Below, piece after piece: positions 8,862-18,750 of a stretch of DNA of 64,000 bases (the stretch's first letter is position 1; each line of letters begins with the position of its first letter). Source of the stretch: JAUVKA01 sp964465145 (GTDB taxonomy: Bacteria > Bacteroidota > Bacteroidia > Bacteroidales > UBA12481); the NCBI GenBank assembly GCA_964465145.1, contig CAYXJR010000001.1:75494-139493 (forward strand). Reading direction: 5' to 3'. Below the pieces are notes generated by a model, which saw nothing but the letters and a program-made list of their open reading frames with translations, was not told the DNA's origin and made no database searches. The position numbers were made by a program, and so were the translations under genes.

Positions 8862-11291
8862 ATGAAGCGGCTATTATATTTTTCGATAATTTGCTCAATT
8901 CTAATTTTACCTACCGCCTGTAATGGCATCAAGAACAACGAAAGGTCGGAGGGGTTGAACTCTGAAAGCAAGGCACTCTGGATTTCCGACAGGATCGAAC
9001 AGCCGGCCAGCGATTCATTGTTCTATCTGGATAATCCCTCACCGCTGTTCCGTAAAGAGTTCATTCCACAAAACCCTCTAAAAAAGGCAACCCTTTATAT
9101 CACAGCAGCCGGGTATTATAAAGCTACAATTAACGGCAAAAGGGTTGGCGATCATCTTCTTGATCCCGCCTGGACCAACTTCAGCAAAAGAATCTACTAC
9201 TCTGAATATGATTTAACCTCCGCTATACTGGAAAGCGAAAATTGTATTGGTGTGACCCTGGGAAACGGCTTTTATAACCCTCTGCCGTTAAAGATGTGGG
9301 GGGGCAGGAATATCAGGGAAGAACTGCCGGTTGGAAGGCCGTCATTCATTGCCAGCCTTGTTTTAGAATACGAAAATGGAAAAACAGAAGAAATAGTATC
9401 TGATAATTCATGGAAATACGCCTATGGCCCGATGTTAAAAAATAATGTTTACCTGGGTGAAGTTTATGATGCCCGGCGTGAGGTTAAGGGATGGGATAAA
9501 CCAGATTTTGAAGAGAAAAACTGGAAACAGGCAATTATAGCCAAGAACCCGGGCGGAGAGCTGCAAGAATCTTTTTTCCCACCTATACAGGTCACAAAAA
9601 AGATTGTTCCAAAAGAAATATATTCACCTGAAGAGGGCTTATATATTGTGGACATGGGAATAAATATCACCGGGGCCTATAAAATAAAACTGTCGGGTAA
9701 TACAGGCGATACCATAACTTTCAGGTTCGGGGAAAGGATTTATGATGACGGCAGCCTTAATCCCATGACAACTGTTTGCGGACAAATCAAAAGAGGAGGG
9801 GTTGGCGGGCCGGGAGCTCCGGCAATAGCCTGGCAAACTGATAGTTATATTATCGGAGACAACAATGGAGGCTGGTACCGTCCCGAATTTACCTTCCACA
9901 CTTTCAGGTATATGGAAATAGCAGGATTGCAGGAAAAACCAATGGTTTCTGATATCGAAGGCCTGGCATTTAACACAAATGTTCCCAACAACAACAGCTT
10001 TTCCTGCTCATCTGATCTGATCAATTCCATTCAGGCAGCTGTTGAAAGAACCTTCCTGAATAACCTCATCAGTGTGCAATCTGATTGCCCGGCCAGGGAA
10101 AAGTTCGGCTATGGCGGCGACCTAAATGCCACAAGTGAAGCCTTCATTTACAATTTTGATATGCAGTATTTTTATCGTAAAACGATATACGATTGGGTAG
10201 ATGCTATCAGAGATTCAACATTCATAGATACTGCTCCTTTTGTTGGAATAAAATATTGCGGCTTAAGCTGGGAATCGGCCTGGATAATAACTCAATATTA
10301 TCTCTATTTATATTACAATGACACAGATATTATTGAAGAACTGTACGAATTAGATAAAAAATGGATGGACAAAGTGGCGAGAATTCATCCTGAAGGTATT
10401 GTAGCCGAAGGTTTAAGCGATCATGAATCCCTGGAGCCTGTACCTGTTCGGTTAACAGGCACAAGCCATTACTATCAGTGTGCCGGCATAATGCAGGAAT
10501 TCGCCTCGGTGATGGGCGACAAAGAAAATGAGGAGAAATATGGCAATCTGGCAGATAAGTTGAAAAATCTGATAAAAGAAGAATTTTGGGATAAGCCTGT
10601 GGAAGGAAAAATAAACAGGCAGACATTATTTGCCACGCTTCTATATCATGGCATAGTGCCTGAGGATGAGATCCCCGCTGCTAAAGACTCTCTACAGAAA
10701 GCTGTCCAGTATGGGATTTCAGGACATTTTACAACCGGGATATTCGGGACCAAGTATGTACTTGAGACTTTGTCGGAATATTCATCTGCACAGAATGTTT
10801 TTGATATTGTTAACAGCACAGCATTCCCCGGCTGGGGATTTATGATCGACCATGGGGCAACAACAATCTGGGAAACATGGAAAGAGAGCGATAACACCTT
10901 TTCCAATTGCCATCCAATGTTTGGCATGGTATCAGAGTGGTTCTACAGATGGCTGGGCGGGATCAGACCGGATCCGGAACATCCCGGCTTTAAGGTATTT
11001 ACTTTAGCACCAAACACTCCCGAAGGCCTTAGTTTCAGCAACTGCACCTACCAATCCCCACAGGGAGAGATCGTATCGAACTGGAAGCTTCAGGAATCCG
11101 GCTGGTACACTTTTGAAATGACCATCCCTGATGGATCACTTGCCAATGTTTCTTTGCCTGGGGGTGAATCCAGTGAGGTTTCCATCGAAAAGAATGGGAA
11201 AAAGATTGATGCCGGGAAAATCAAGGGCTTGGAATCTGGGAAGTTTGAGTTGAGGGCGGGGGAATATCTTATTAGGCTGAAGCCTTTATGA
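8862..11291 (+). CDS. GH78 family alpha-L-rhamnosidase lipoprotein
   Basis: Start at ATG 8862, which gives a lipobox PTAC (Cys20). The 809-residue protein has N-terminal beta-sandwich domains (AAGYYKATINGKRVG, LDPAWTNFSKRIYYSEYDL) and an (alpha/alpha)6 barrel carrying the GH78 signature DCPAREKFGYGGD at about residues 408-420, plus GWGFMIDHGATTIWETW. These match bacterial alpha-L-rhamnosidases that release terminal rhamnose. It is followed by GH31 and GH92 genes in the same direction, so a joint role in glycan trimming at the cell surface or in the periplasm is likely. Confidence 0.92.
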   Translation: MKRLLYFSIICSILILPTACNGIKNNERSEGLNSESKALWISDRIEQPASDSLFYLDNPSPLFRKEFIPQNPLKKATLYITAAGYYKATINGKRVGDHLLDPAWTNFSKRIYYSEYDLTSAILESENCIGVTLGNGFYNPLPLKMWGGRNIREELPVGRPSFIASLVLEYENGKTEEIVSDNSWKYAYGPMLKNNVYLGEVYDARREVKGWDKPDFEEKNWKQAIIAKNPGGELQESFFPPIQVTKKIVPKEIYSPEEGLYIVDMGINITGAYKIKLSGNTGDTITFRFGERIYDDGSLNPMTTVCGQIKRGGVGGPGAPAIAWQTDSYIIGDNNGGWYRPEFTFHTFRYMEIAGLQEKPMVSDIEGLAFNTNVPNNNSFSCSSDLINSIQAAVERTFLNNLISVQSDCPAREKFGYGGDLNATSEAFIYNFDMQYFYRKTIYDWVDAIRDSTFIDTAPFVGIKYCGLSWESAWIITQYYLYLYYNDTDIIEELYELDKKWMDKVARIHPEGIVAEGLSDHESLEPVPVRLTGTSHYYQCAGIMQEFASVMGDKENEEKYGNLADKLKNLIKEEFWDKPVEGKINRQTLFATLLYHGIVPEDEIPAAKDSLQKAVQYGISGHFTTGIFGTKYVLETLSEYSSAQNVFDIVNSTAFPGWGFMIDHGATTIWETWKESDNTFSNCHPMFGMVSEWFYRWLGGIRPDPEHPGFKVFTLAPNTPEGLSFSNCTYQSPQGEIVSNWKLQESGWYTFEMTIPDGSLANVSLPGGESSEVSIEKNGKKIDAGKIKGLESGKFELRAGEYLIRLKPL

Positions 11292-11313
11292 AAAAACGCT
11301 GGTACATCACCAG

Positions 11314-11333
11314 ATTCCTGCATTCGCAGGAAT
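11314..11333. repeat. REP-like palindrome between GH78 and GH31
   Basis: An inverted repeat ATTCCTGC-ATTC-GCAGGAAT followed by a second GC-rich half (CATCCCCGCGCAGGGGGAT) at about 11380-11398. Such hairpins resemble REP-type intergenic elements. They could also act as a terminator or mRNA stabiliser. Confidence 0.5.
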
Positions 11334-11478
11334 GACACTCACTTTTGCGAACAATAGCAATGATGGCAACTATTAGTGTCATCCCCGCGCAGGGGGATCG
11401 GATTGTTAACGTAAAATGAATATCCAAGGACCATTTTTTATACTAATTTTATCCACCAAACAGCCCAAACCAAAACAC

Positions 11479-13608
11479 ATGAAATCATTAAATGTGCTCC
11501 TTACCTTAATCACGGTACTGCTTTTCTCGTCCTGCAGCACCACAAAGACTCCCTCCTGGGAATCCATCGCCAACGGCGTATGGAAATATTCTGTCGGGGA
11601 CCCGGATGCTGTGAATCTTCTTGATGCTGCAAAGGCAGTTCCTGATATCACCAGGCTTAATGATTTCAAACTTTCTGACTTTCCTTTTGATAAGGATCTT
11701 GTAGAAATAAACGAGCTGGATGGCAAACTGTACATCAAGTTCCCCCTGGAAAAGGAAGAGCAGATTTATGGCCTTGGATTACAGTTCAATAGCATCAATA
11801 GAAGAGGGAAAATATACAATCTACATGTCGACCATTACGGAGGAAAAGATAATGGCAGAACCCATGCCCCGGTTCCATTCTATGTTTCCAGTAAAGGTTA
11901 CGGGGTATTAATCAATTCGGCCAGGTATATGACTGTATATGTGGGCTCGGCCAATCGTGTTGACAGCCCTAATCCTCCCGAAGTTTACGATCGCAATACA
12001 GATAGAAATTGGTCTGCTCAGCCTGAATCGGATATGGTGGAAATCCTGATTCCTGATACGAATGCTGAAATAATTGTATTCCAGGGTGATTCACCCCTTG
12101 AAGCTGTTAGCAAATACAATCTCTACTGCGGAGGAGGATGTTTACCTCCCAAATGGGGTTTAGGTTTTACATACAGAACCCATACTTTATATTCGGATCA
12201 TATGGTAATCGAGGAGGTTGATCATTTTGAAAAAAATGGTTTTCCTTTAGATTTTATCGGGCTTGAACCGGGGTGGATGAGTATGTCATATCCCTGTTCT
12301 TTTGAGTGGGATGAAGAAAGATTCCCCCAGCCGGCAGATTTTGTGAAAACTATGCTCGATATGGGAGTCAGGGTTAATCTCTGGATGAATCCATACATTG
12401 CTCCTAAAGCAAAACTCTATGGTCCAATGCTGCCTTTCGCTGGAACTCATACCGTTTGGAATGGGATAGTCCCGGATTATACAATGGATGAAGCAAGAAA
12501 GATCTTTACGGATTTCTATTCTCAAAATCAGCTTGATATTGGTGTGTCCGGACTGAAAATTGACGAGATTGATGGATACGACAACTGGTTATGGCCTGAT
12601 GTTGCTTCCTTCCCATCCGGTATAAGTGCTGAGGAAATGAGGCAAATATATGGCCTTCTGATGCAGGACATGATTACCGACTTGTATCATAAAAAAAATA
12701 CCAGGACCTATGGTTTAACAAGGGCATCAAATGCAGGCGCCTCAAGATTTCCATTTGTTATTTACAATGATTATTATAAACATGAGGATTTCATTACAGC
12801 ATTGATTAATTCAGGCTTTTCGGGCATTTTATGGACTCCTGAAGCAAGAAGTTCCGGCACAGGTGAAGAATGGCTGAGGAGGATTCAATCAGTATGCTTT
12901 TCACCAATGGCAATGATCAATGCCTGGTCGAGCGGCACAAAACCCTGGTCATACCCTGAAGTTTATGAGGCGGTTAAGGATGTGGCCCTATTAAGAATGC
13001 AGCTCCTACCCTATATCTATTCCACCTTCGCCGATTATCATTTCAATGGTATTCCGCCCATTCGGCCCATGCAATTAATTGAAGGTTTTGTGGATAATGA
13101 GGAGTCGGTGAAGGGTGAGCTGGACTATACAAAAAATCCTTATGAACTGGCTAAAAAAAGGGACATAAAAGACCAGTATATGTTTGGGGAGAATATCCTG
13201 GTTGCACCTGTTTTTACCGGCCAGACAGGCAGGAGTGTGATATTGCCATCAAGTAAATGGTACGACTTTTATACTGGCGAATATGTTGGTGAAAATGAAA
13301 TTATTCAAGTAGAAGCCAGGATAGAAAAAATCCCGTTATTTGTAAGAGACGGTGGAATAATCCCAATGATACCCCCAGTATTGCACACTCCCAAAAATGG
13401 AGAAATACTACCACTTGAAGTTCGCCATTATGGTGAATCAGAAGGAGAATTCATGCTTTATGATGATGATGGTGAGACCTTCAATTATGAAAAAGGCGAC
13501 TATTCCTGGACCAAACTAAGCGTAAAAAATAAAATAGGCAAGCATGAAAGAATAAGGGGAGAGATCTTTAACTACAACAATCTCTCATGGAGAGATATGA
13601 CGAAATAA
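11479..13608 (+). CDS. GH31 family alpha-glycosidase lipoprotein
   Basis: Start at ATG 11479, with lipobox FSSC (Cys19). 709 residues. An N-terminal galactose-mutarotase-like domain (YGLGLQFNSINRRGK) is followed by the (beta/alpha)8 barrel. The nucleophile aspartate lies in LKIDEIDGYD near residue 359, and ILWTPEARSSG and the proximal C-terminal beta-sandwich (FVRDGGIIPM) follow as expected for GH31. The family includes alpha-glucosidases, alpha-xylosidases and others, and specificity cannot be assigned. It sits between GH78 and GH92 and is probably co-transcribed with GH78. Confidence 0.9.
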   Translation: MKSLNVLLTLITVLLFSSCSTTKTPSWESIANGVWKYSVGDPDAVNLLDAAKAVPDITRLNDFKLSDFPFDKDLVEINELDGKLYIKFPLEKEEQIYGLGLQFNSINRRGKIYNLHVDHYGGKDNGRTHAPVPFYVSSKGYGVLINSARYMTVYVGSANRVDSPNPPEVYDRNTDRNWSAQPESDMVEILIPDTNAEIIVFQGDSPLEAVSKYNLYCGGGCLPPKWGLGFTYRTHTLYSDHMVIEEVDHFEKNGFPLDFIGLEPGWMSMSYPCSFEWDEERFPQPADFVKTMLDMGVRVNLWMNPYIAPKAKLYGPMLPFAGTHTVWNGIVPDYTMDEARKIFTDFYSQNQLDIGVSGLKIDEIDGYDNWLWPDVASFPSGISAEEMRQIYGLLMQDMITDLYHKKNTRTYGLTRASNAGASRFPFVIYNDYYKHEDFITALINSGFSGILWTPEARSSGTGEEWLRRIQSVCFSPMAMINAWSSGTKPWSYPEVYEAVKDVALLRMQLLPYIYSTFADYHFNGIPPIRPMQLIEGFVDNEESVKGELDYTKNPYELAKKRDIKDQYMFGENILVAPVFTGQTGRSVILPSSKWYDFYTGEYVGENEIIQVEARIEKIPLFVRDGGIIPMIPPVLHTPKNGEILPLEVRHYGESEGEFMLYDDDGETFNYEKGDYSWTKLSVKNKIGKHERIRGEIFNYNNLSWRDMTK

Positions 13609-13614
13609 ACCCGT

Positions 13615-13640
13615 AAGGAAAGGTCTATGTGCCTTTCCTT
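13615..13640 (+). terminator. Hairpin after the GH31 gene
   Basis: A perfect 9-bp inverted repeat AAGGAAAGG/CCTTTCCTT with an 8-nt loop begins 6 bp after the GH31 stop. No clear T-run follows. It lies 26 bp before the GH92 start, so it might attenuate read-through. Confidence 0.5.
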
Positions 13641-13666
13641 GATAGCACTGCAAAAAAGCAACTATA

Positions 13667-15988
13667 ATGATAAAATACACCACAAGCCTAATAATCCTTC
13701 TGGTAGCACTAACATCCTGCACCAAAAATCCCGCATCCCGCAACCCGCAACCCGCAACCGGGAATCCTGACCTCATCCAATTTGTTAACCCGATGATCGG
13801 CACAAAGAACATGGGCCATACATATCCGGGGGCTACCACACCCTTTGGCATGGTCCAGCTCAGCCCTGAAACCAATCAGCAAGTGATGTATATAGATGGA
13901 AGATACAACCCGGACGCATACAGATACTGCTCTGGTTATCAATATGATGACTCTACCATTTTTGGTTTTAGCCATACACATTTCAGCGGCACCGGTCATT
14001 CCGATTTAGGCGATCTTCTTGTAATGCCGACAACGGGGACCTTAAACCTTGAACCAGGTGATGCAGGTATTCCTCAAAGCGGATATCACTCTCAATTTTC
14101 TCATGCAAGTGAACATGCCGAACCTGGATATTATACCGTAGGTCTGGAAGATTACGGAATAACTGCTGAGCTGACTGCAACCGACAGGGTTGGTTTTCAT
14201 CAATATACTTTTCAAAAACCCGGTGATGCACATATTATTCTGGATCTGATGTCGAATATCTATAATCATGATGGTAAGAATGTATGGACTTTTCTTAGAG
14301 TTGAAAATGACTCACTTGTAACAGGGTACAGGCAGACACATGGCTGGGCCAGGACCAAGATGGTCTTTTTTGCCATGGAGTTTTCCGAGCCATTTAAAAG
14401 CTATGGTCATAAAAAATACGATAATGCTGCCTATAATGGTTTTTATAGAAAGTTTAATGAATACGAGAACTTCCCTGAGATGGCGGGAAAGAATATCCGC
14501 GCTTTTTTCAATTTTGAAGTGAAGACTGATGAAAAAATCAAAATCAAATTTGCTCTGTCCAACGTTAGTACAGCAGGAGCATTAAAAAACCTGGATGCTG
14601 AAATATCACACTGGGACTTTGATCAGGTGAAGAAGGAAACCCAGAAAAAATGGAATAATGAACTCTCGAAAGTCATAGTTGAAACTGAAACGCTTGAACA
14701 GAAAGAGACATTCTACAGTGCACTGTATCACACCATGCTAAGTCCTGTGATCTATGAAGATGTTGATGGCCAGTATCGCGGACTGGATCAGAATATCCAC
14801 CAGTCTGACGGATTCACCAACTACACAATCTTCTCATTATGGGATACCTACCGTGCTCTGCATCCTCTGTTCAATATCCTCCAGCCTGAAAGGAATAACG
14901 ACATGGTTAAATCAATGATCGCTCATCACGATCAGAGTGTCCACAAGATGATGCCTGTATGGAGCCATTATGCTAATGAAAATTGGTGTATGGTTGGGTA
15001 TCATTCTGTTTCAGTCGTTGCTGATGCCATTGTAAAGGGCGTATCAAATGTTGACCTTACAGAAGCCCTGGAAGCCTGTATCAACACTGCGACTGTTAGA
15101 TATTATGACGGAGTTGGTGAATATATCGACAAAGGCTATGTACCTGAAGATAAAAGCTCCTCCTCAGTATCGAAAACCCTTGAGTACGCTTATGATGACT
15201 GGTGTATTGCCCAGATTGCAAGGAAGGCCGGTAATGATGATGTATATGAAGAATATTTTAACCGATCTAAAAATTACCAGAATGTTTACGATCCGGAAAT
15301 CGGATATATGCGTCCTAAATTAGCCAGCGGCGATTGGCGTGCCAAATTCGACCCCATCGATACCCACGGCCAGGGTTTCATCGAAGGAAATGCCTGGAAT
15401 TATGGTCTTTATGTTCCACAGGATATTAACAAGATGATAGAAATGATGGGAGGTAAAGACACATTCTCAGCTCATCTGGATAAGATTTTTACCACTGAGA
15501 TAGAAGACAGGTTTATTGAGAAAAATGAGGATATAACCAGGGATGGAATCATTGGTAATTATGTCCACGGCAATGAACCCGGGCACCACATGCCATATCT
15601 GTATAACTGGACAAATGATCCATGGAAAACCCAGGAGCGGGTTCGGATGATCATGGAAACCATGTACAGCAATAAGGAAGACGGCCTATGCGGCAATGAT
15701 GATGCAGGACAGATGAGCGCCTGGTATGTTTTCTCTGCAATGGGTTTCTACCCTGTACTGCCGGGATCAGAGGATTACGCAATAGGAAGTCCGATGGTGA
15801 AGGAAGCAGTTATAAAACTGGATAATGGCAAGACTCTTACAATTAAGGCAGAAAACCAGGGCCCGGAGAATGTATATGTTGAGAAGGTGGAATTGAACGG
15901 GAAGGTGATTGAAGGACACAATTTGAATCATTTCAATCTGATAGCAGGAGGAACCTTAACTTACTATCTTTCGTCAAAGCATAATTAG
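13667..15988 (+). CDS. GH92 family alpha-mannosidase lipoprotein
   Basis: 773 residues with lipobox ALTSC (Cys18). The N-terminal domain starts FVNPMIGTKNMGHTYPGATTP, characteristic of GH92. The catalytic (alpha/alpha)6 domain carries GNAWNYG, GNEPGHHMPYLYNW and DGLCGNDDAGQMSAWYVFSA, all family hallmarks. GH92 enzymes are calcium-dependent exo-alpha-mannosidases acting by inversion, mostly on host or yeast-type mannans and N-glycans. The linker just behind the lipid-anchored cysteine (NPASRNPQPATGNP) is encoded by a heptamer array (13729-13763), an unusual origin for a linker. A second, decayed GH92 lies at 33958. Confidence 0.94.
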   Translation: MIKYTTSLIILLVALTSCTKNPASRNPQPATGNPDLIQFVNPMIGTKNMGHTYPGATTPFGMVQLSPETNQQVMYIDGRYNPDAYRYCSGYQYDDSTIFGFSHTHFSGTGHSDLGDLLVMPTTGTLNLEPGDAGIPQSGYHSQFSHASEHAEPGYYTVGLEDYGITAELTATDRVGFHQYTFQKPGDAHIILDLMSNIYNHDGKNVWTFLRVENDSLVTGYRQTHGWARTKMVFFAMEFSEPFKSYGHKKYDNAAYNGFYRKFNEYENFPEMAGKNIRAFFNFEVKTDEKIKIKFALSNVSTAGALKNLDAEISHWDFDQVKKETQKKWNNELSKVIVETETLEQKETFYSALYHTMLSPVIYEDVDGQYRGLDQNIHQSDGFTNYTIFSLWDTYRALHPLFNILQPERNNDMVKSMIAHHDQSVHKMMPVWSHYANENWCMVGYHSVSVVADAIVKGVSNVDLTEALEACINTATVRYYDGVGEYIDKGYVPEDKSSSSVSKTLEYAYDDWCIAQIARKAGNDDVYEEYFNRSKNYQNVYDPEIGYMRPKLASGDWRAKFDPIDTHGQGFIEGNAWNYGLYVPQDINKMIEMMGGKDTFSAHLDKIFTTEIEDRFIEKNEDITRDGIIGNYVHGNEPGHHMPYLYNWTNDPWKTQERVRMIMETMYSNKEDGLCGNDDAGQMSAWYVFSAMGFYPVLPGSEDYAIGSPMVKEAVIKLDNGKTLTIKAENQGPENVYVEKVELNGKVIEGHNLNHFNLIAGGTLTYYLSSKHN
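13729..13763. repeat. Heptamer array inside the GH92 gene (TCCCGCA type, 5 units)
   Basis: Units TCCCGCA, TCCCGCA, ACCCGCA, ACCCGCA, ACCGGGA lie in frame within the 5' coding region of GH92 and encode its post-lipobox linker. The same word family occurs between genes at 55684-55732. Confidence 0.85.
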
Positions 15989-16096
15989 GGACGGGGCTAA
16001 TCCCAGTCTTTGATAAACGCGTATCCATTCCCAGCCTCCCGGATCCCCGATTCTCGGGATTTCCGCTTCGTTACAACACGTTCGGGGCAGGCCCTA

Positions 16097-16194
16097 CTGT
16101 ATCAAATTATGTATCAAGTTTTGGCTTCTCAAAACCTGTTATTGACCCAAGGAATCCGCTTAAAAAGGATGAAACAAAAGCCACCGTTTTAGTG
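16097..16194 (+). pseudogene. Remnant of an integrase 5' end (leader plus N-terminus)
   Basis: The sequence CTGTATCAAAT-N5-ATCA at 16097 matches the leader directly before the intact integrase at 18986. About 20 bp further on, a frame reads VIDPRNPLKKDETKATVLV, close to the intact integrase's MLDPRTPIKKDGTRSIVLR. No recombinase sequence follows. This looks like the stump of a second tyrosine recombinase gene. The rest of the 460-bp space 15989-16448 holds a hairpin (CCCGATTCTCGGG, about 16046) and the short ORF at 16295. Confidence 0.5.
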
Positions 16195-16282
16195 ATGTAT
16201 TTCACAAACTTTCTGACTGAAATGTCATTGGCAGTACGGCTTTTATTCCATAACTTTAAAGTTGAATAAAAGAACCTTTGAA

Positions 16283-16348
16283 AAGGAGGTAATCATGCCC
16301 ATCTCAAATAGCCGAATTCAGGGATCTTCTATCTGTTTTTGGCAATAA
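16283..16348 (+). other. Strong Shine-Dalgarno with a 17-codon ORF
   Basis: AAGGAGGT (16283-16290) lies 4 bp before ATG 16295, which opens a 17-residue frame (MPISNSRIQGSSICFWQ) ending at TAA 16348. A full Shine-Dalgarno sequence is unusual beside the A-rich starts of the neighbours. It may be a leader peptide or a relic of a foreign gene start. No family is recognised. Confidence 0.3.
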
Positions 16349-16448
16349 CCTTAAAAGAAGAAGCTGCGCCTCCCTTCCACCTGGATGGCACAGCTAAAGT
16401 CGTTTTCGATATAATGGTGGAAATCAAAAACATTTAAGCATTACAAAA

Positions 16449-16907
16449 ATGAAAAATATTATTAAAAGAATCGTTTCTTTTACGATTGTTCTTACTGTTT
16501 TAATAGGAATTCAGTCGTTTATTAATCCTAATCCAGAACCAATATCTTTGGCTCAGTCTTCAATTGTATATATTACAGATTGTCCAAACGCTTATGCGAT
16601 GTATGTGAATATTGTCGGAACTGATGATGAACCACCATATGGGATGACTATGGAAGATGATTTAATTGAGTTTTCAATAAGTGGAACTGAAACTTTTATT
16701 TCTGACCATGACATCAAATATTATTGTGATTCACCTATCTACCCAACAGCATATGTGTGGATAAAATTTCAATCCACAAGTAGCTGGAATTATGTTGGAT
16801 ACATAGACCCATACATGTTGGATGTAACGGAAGTTATTGATGGTGATAGATTGACATCAATGACTGTAAGTTATGACGATATTCATCAACCTACTATTCC
16901 ATTATAA
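16449..16907 (+). CDS. Hypothetical secreted protein
   Basis: 152 residues with an N-terminal signal peptide (residues ~1-35, no lipobox cysteine). The mature part is beta-rich and carries paired cysteines (TDCPN and YYCDSP) that could form one disulfide. No domain is recognised. AT-rich compared with the glycosidase genes, consistent with later acquisition. It is followed after 59 bp by the FISUMP protein, which is also secreted. Confidence 0.55.
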   Translation: MKNIIKRIVSFTIVLTVLIGIQSFINPNPEPISLAQSSIVYITDCPNAYAMYVNIVGTDDEPPYGMTMEDDLIEFSISGTETFISDHDIKYYCDSPIYPTAYVWIKFQSTSSWNYVGYIDPYMLDVTEVIDGDRLTSMTVSYDDIHQPTIPL

Positions 16908-16966
16908 AATACTGAAGAAAAAGGTCATATATTTTTTGTAAATTATTGAGCTCAATTCACTTACAC

Positions 16967-18556
16967 ATGAAAAAGTTTATGTCAATACTGGTTCTCCTGA
17001 CTATTATCTTTGGTTGCGAGAAGAATCAAACACCAGTCTGTGAGATAATATCACCAGAAAATGGTTCAGAGATTATTATTGGAGACCTGGTGACTTTTTC
17101 CGTTGATGCCCACGATCCAGACGGCGCTATTCAGAAGGTCAGATTATATATTGATGGAATATTATTAGAATCCGTCTTTGAATTACCATATAATTTTTCA
17201 TGGGAAACTGATGAGGTTGAGTTGGGTAGCTATGTTATACGCGCTGTTGCTGTGGATGATGAAAATGATGAAAGTGAAGCAAGTATTGAAATTAAGATTA
17301 TTGAATCTCCTTTTGATAAAGAAGAACCTGTTGTGGAAATTATCTTTCCACCTAAAGATTCAATAGTGGATGGAACTATCAATATTGTGGCCAAAGCCAT
17401 GGATAATGTAGGGGTGGAATATGTTGATTTTATGATCAAAGAAGAAGATTGGATTGTTTTTGAGAAAGATTCCACTCCTGCATTTCTTGAATATTCAGCC
17501 AGTTTAAATACGAATAATTATCCTGATGGATTGACGCATCTTTTATTAGCTGCTTATGATGCAGCGGGGAATTACGGGATGGATTCAGTTAATATTTACA
17601 TTAATAATTCTGGTGATATGGTAGCTCCAGTTGTCGAATTATTCGAACCCCTGAATAATGATACAATCTCAGATTATGTTGTTTTCAGAACTAAGGTCAC
17701 TGATAATATTGGAATTGAGCGTGTTGATTTTAATATTCTTGATGGAGTTTGGCGTCTTTTAGGTACTGACTATTATGCTATTAGAGATAATGAATATGCA
17801 ATCTTATGGGATACAAGAAATACTCCCGATGGAAAGTATGGGATCGAAGCTGTAGCTTATGATGATGTAGGTAACAGGGGCTATGACAGGATTGGTATTA
17901 CCATAGATAATAGTGGAAGCAGACCAGATGAGGACAGCTTTATTTATGAAGGCAGAAAATATTATTTCAAAACCATTGGTACGCAAACCTGGATGGTTGA
18001 AAACCTTGCTTATTTGCCATCAATAACATATTCAGGAACTGATCTAGCCAATGCACCACGTTACAAAGTCTATGGTTATCACGGAACCAGTACTGAATCT
18101 GCAAAACATACAGATAACTACTATAAATATGGTGTTCTATACAACTGGTTAGCTGCTAGTACAGCATGCCCTGAAGGTTGGCATTTGCCAAGTGACGAGG
18201 AATGGAAAACACTTGAAAAGTATCTTTGGATGGATCAATCAGATGTGGATAGAAATGGCTGGCGTGATTCTGGATGGGTTGGATATAAACTGAAATCGTC
18301 CACAGGGTGGAACAATGATGGTAATAATGATGGTAATGGGGATAATAGTAGTGAATTTAATGCTTTACCTGGTGGTTACCGAGACACAGATGGACTACAT
18401 AAAAACCTTGGCTTCAGAGCAGAATTCTGGTCCTCTTCAGGGAGTCATCCTGGCAACTGTATTGGACGTTCACTGCAATACGATAAACTGGGGATTAATC
18501 GAGGTGCCGTCAACTCCGAATTTTTTGCTTCTGTGCGCTGCGTGAAGGATGATTGA
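16967..18556 (+). CDS. Lipoprotein with Ig-like repeats and a C-terminal FISUMP domain
   Basis: Start at ATG 16967, giving lipobox TIIFGC. The frame could start at a TTG seven codons upstream. 529 residues. Three Ig-like domains of about 90-100 residues each begin with phrases such as PENGSEIIIGDLVTFSVDAHDPDG, PPKDSIVDGTINIVAKAMDNVG and PLNNDTISDYVVFRTKVTDNIG. The C-terminal 200 residues are a FISUMP (Fibrobacter succinogenes major paralogous) domain with QTWMVENLAYLPS, YNWLAASTACPEGWHLPSDEEW, LPGGYRD and FWSSSGS, ending SVRCVKDD. Surface exposure is likely. The function of FISUMP domains is not established. Confidence 0.85.
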   Translation: MKKFMSILVLLTIIFGCEKNQTPVCEIISPENGSEIIIGDLVTFSVDAHDPDGAIQKVRLYIDGILLESVFELPYNFSWETDEVELGSYVIRAVAVDDENDESEASIEIKIIESPFDKEEPVVEIIFPPKDSIVDGTINIVAKAMDNVGVEYVDFMIKEEDWIVFEKDSTPAFLEYSASLNTNNYPDGLTHLLLAAYDAAGNYGMDSVNIYINNSGDMVAPVVELFEPLNNDTISDYVVFRTKVTDNIGIERVDFNILDGVWRLLGTDYYAIRDNEYAILWDTRNTPDGKYGIEAVAYDDVGNRGYDRIGITIDNSGSRPDEDSFIYEGRKYYFKTIGTQTWMVENLAYLPSITYSGTDLANAPRYKVYGYHGTSTESAKHTDNYYKYGVLYNWLAASTACPEGWHLPSDEEWKTLEKYLWMDQSDVDRNGWRDSGWVGYKLKSSTGWNNDGNNDGNGDNSSEFNALPGGYRDTDGLHKNLGFRAEFWSSSGSHPGNCIGRSLQYDKLGINRGAVNSEFFASVRCVKDD

Positions 18557-18750
18557 TGGCGATATGGAAGGAATATATTCTGAAACATGTGTAAAAGATA
18601 AAGTGTATCCACTCTTTCAACCGGGAGTCTCTTTCCAGGAAATCCCAAAGTTAGCTTCCTGAAAAACTACTCGAGGTATTCCAATTCATGAGCTTGGATT
18701 CATTTCCTACTTGCCAGAAATAACAAAATCTATTCATTTTTGGCAACGGA

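Noticed and set aside
8862..15988. Canonical polysaccharide utilization locus
   Set aside because: There is no SusC/SusD pair and no hybrid two-component or ECF sigma/anti-sigma regulator beside the GH genes.
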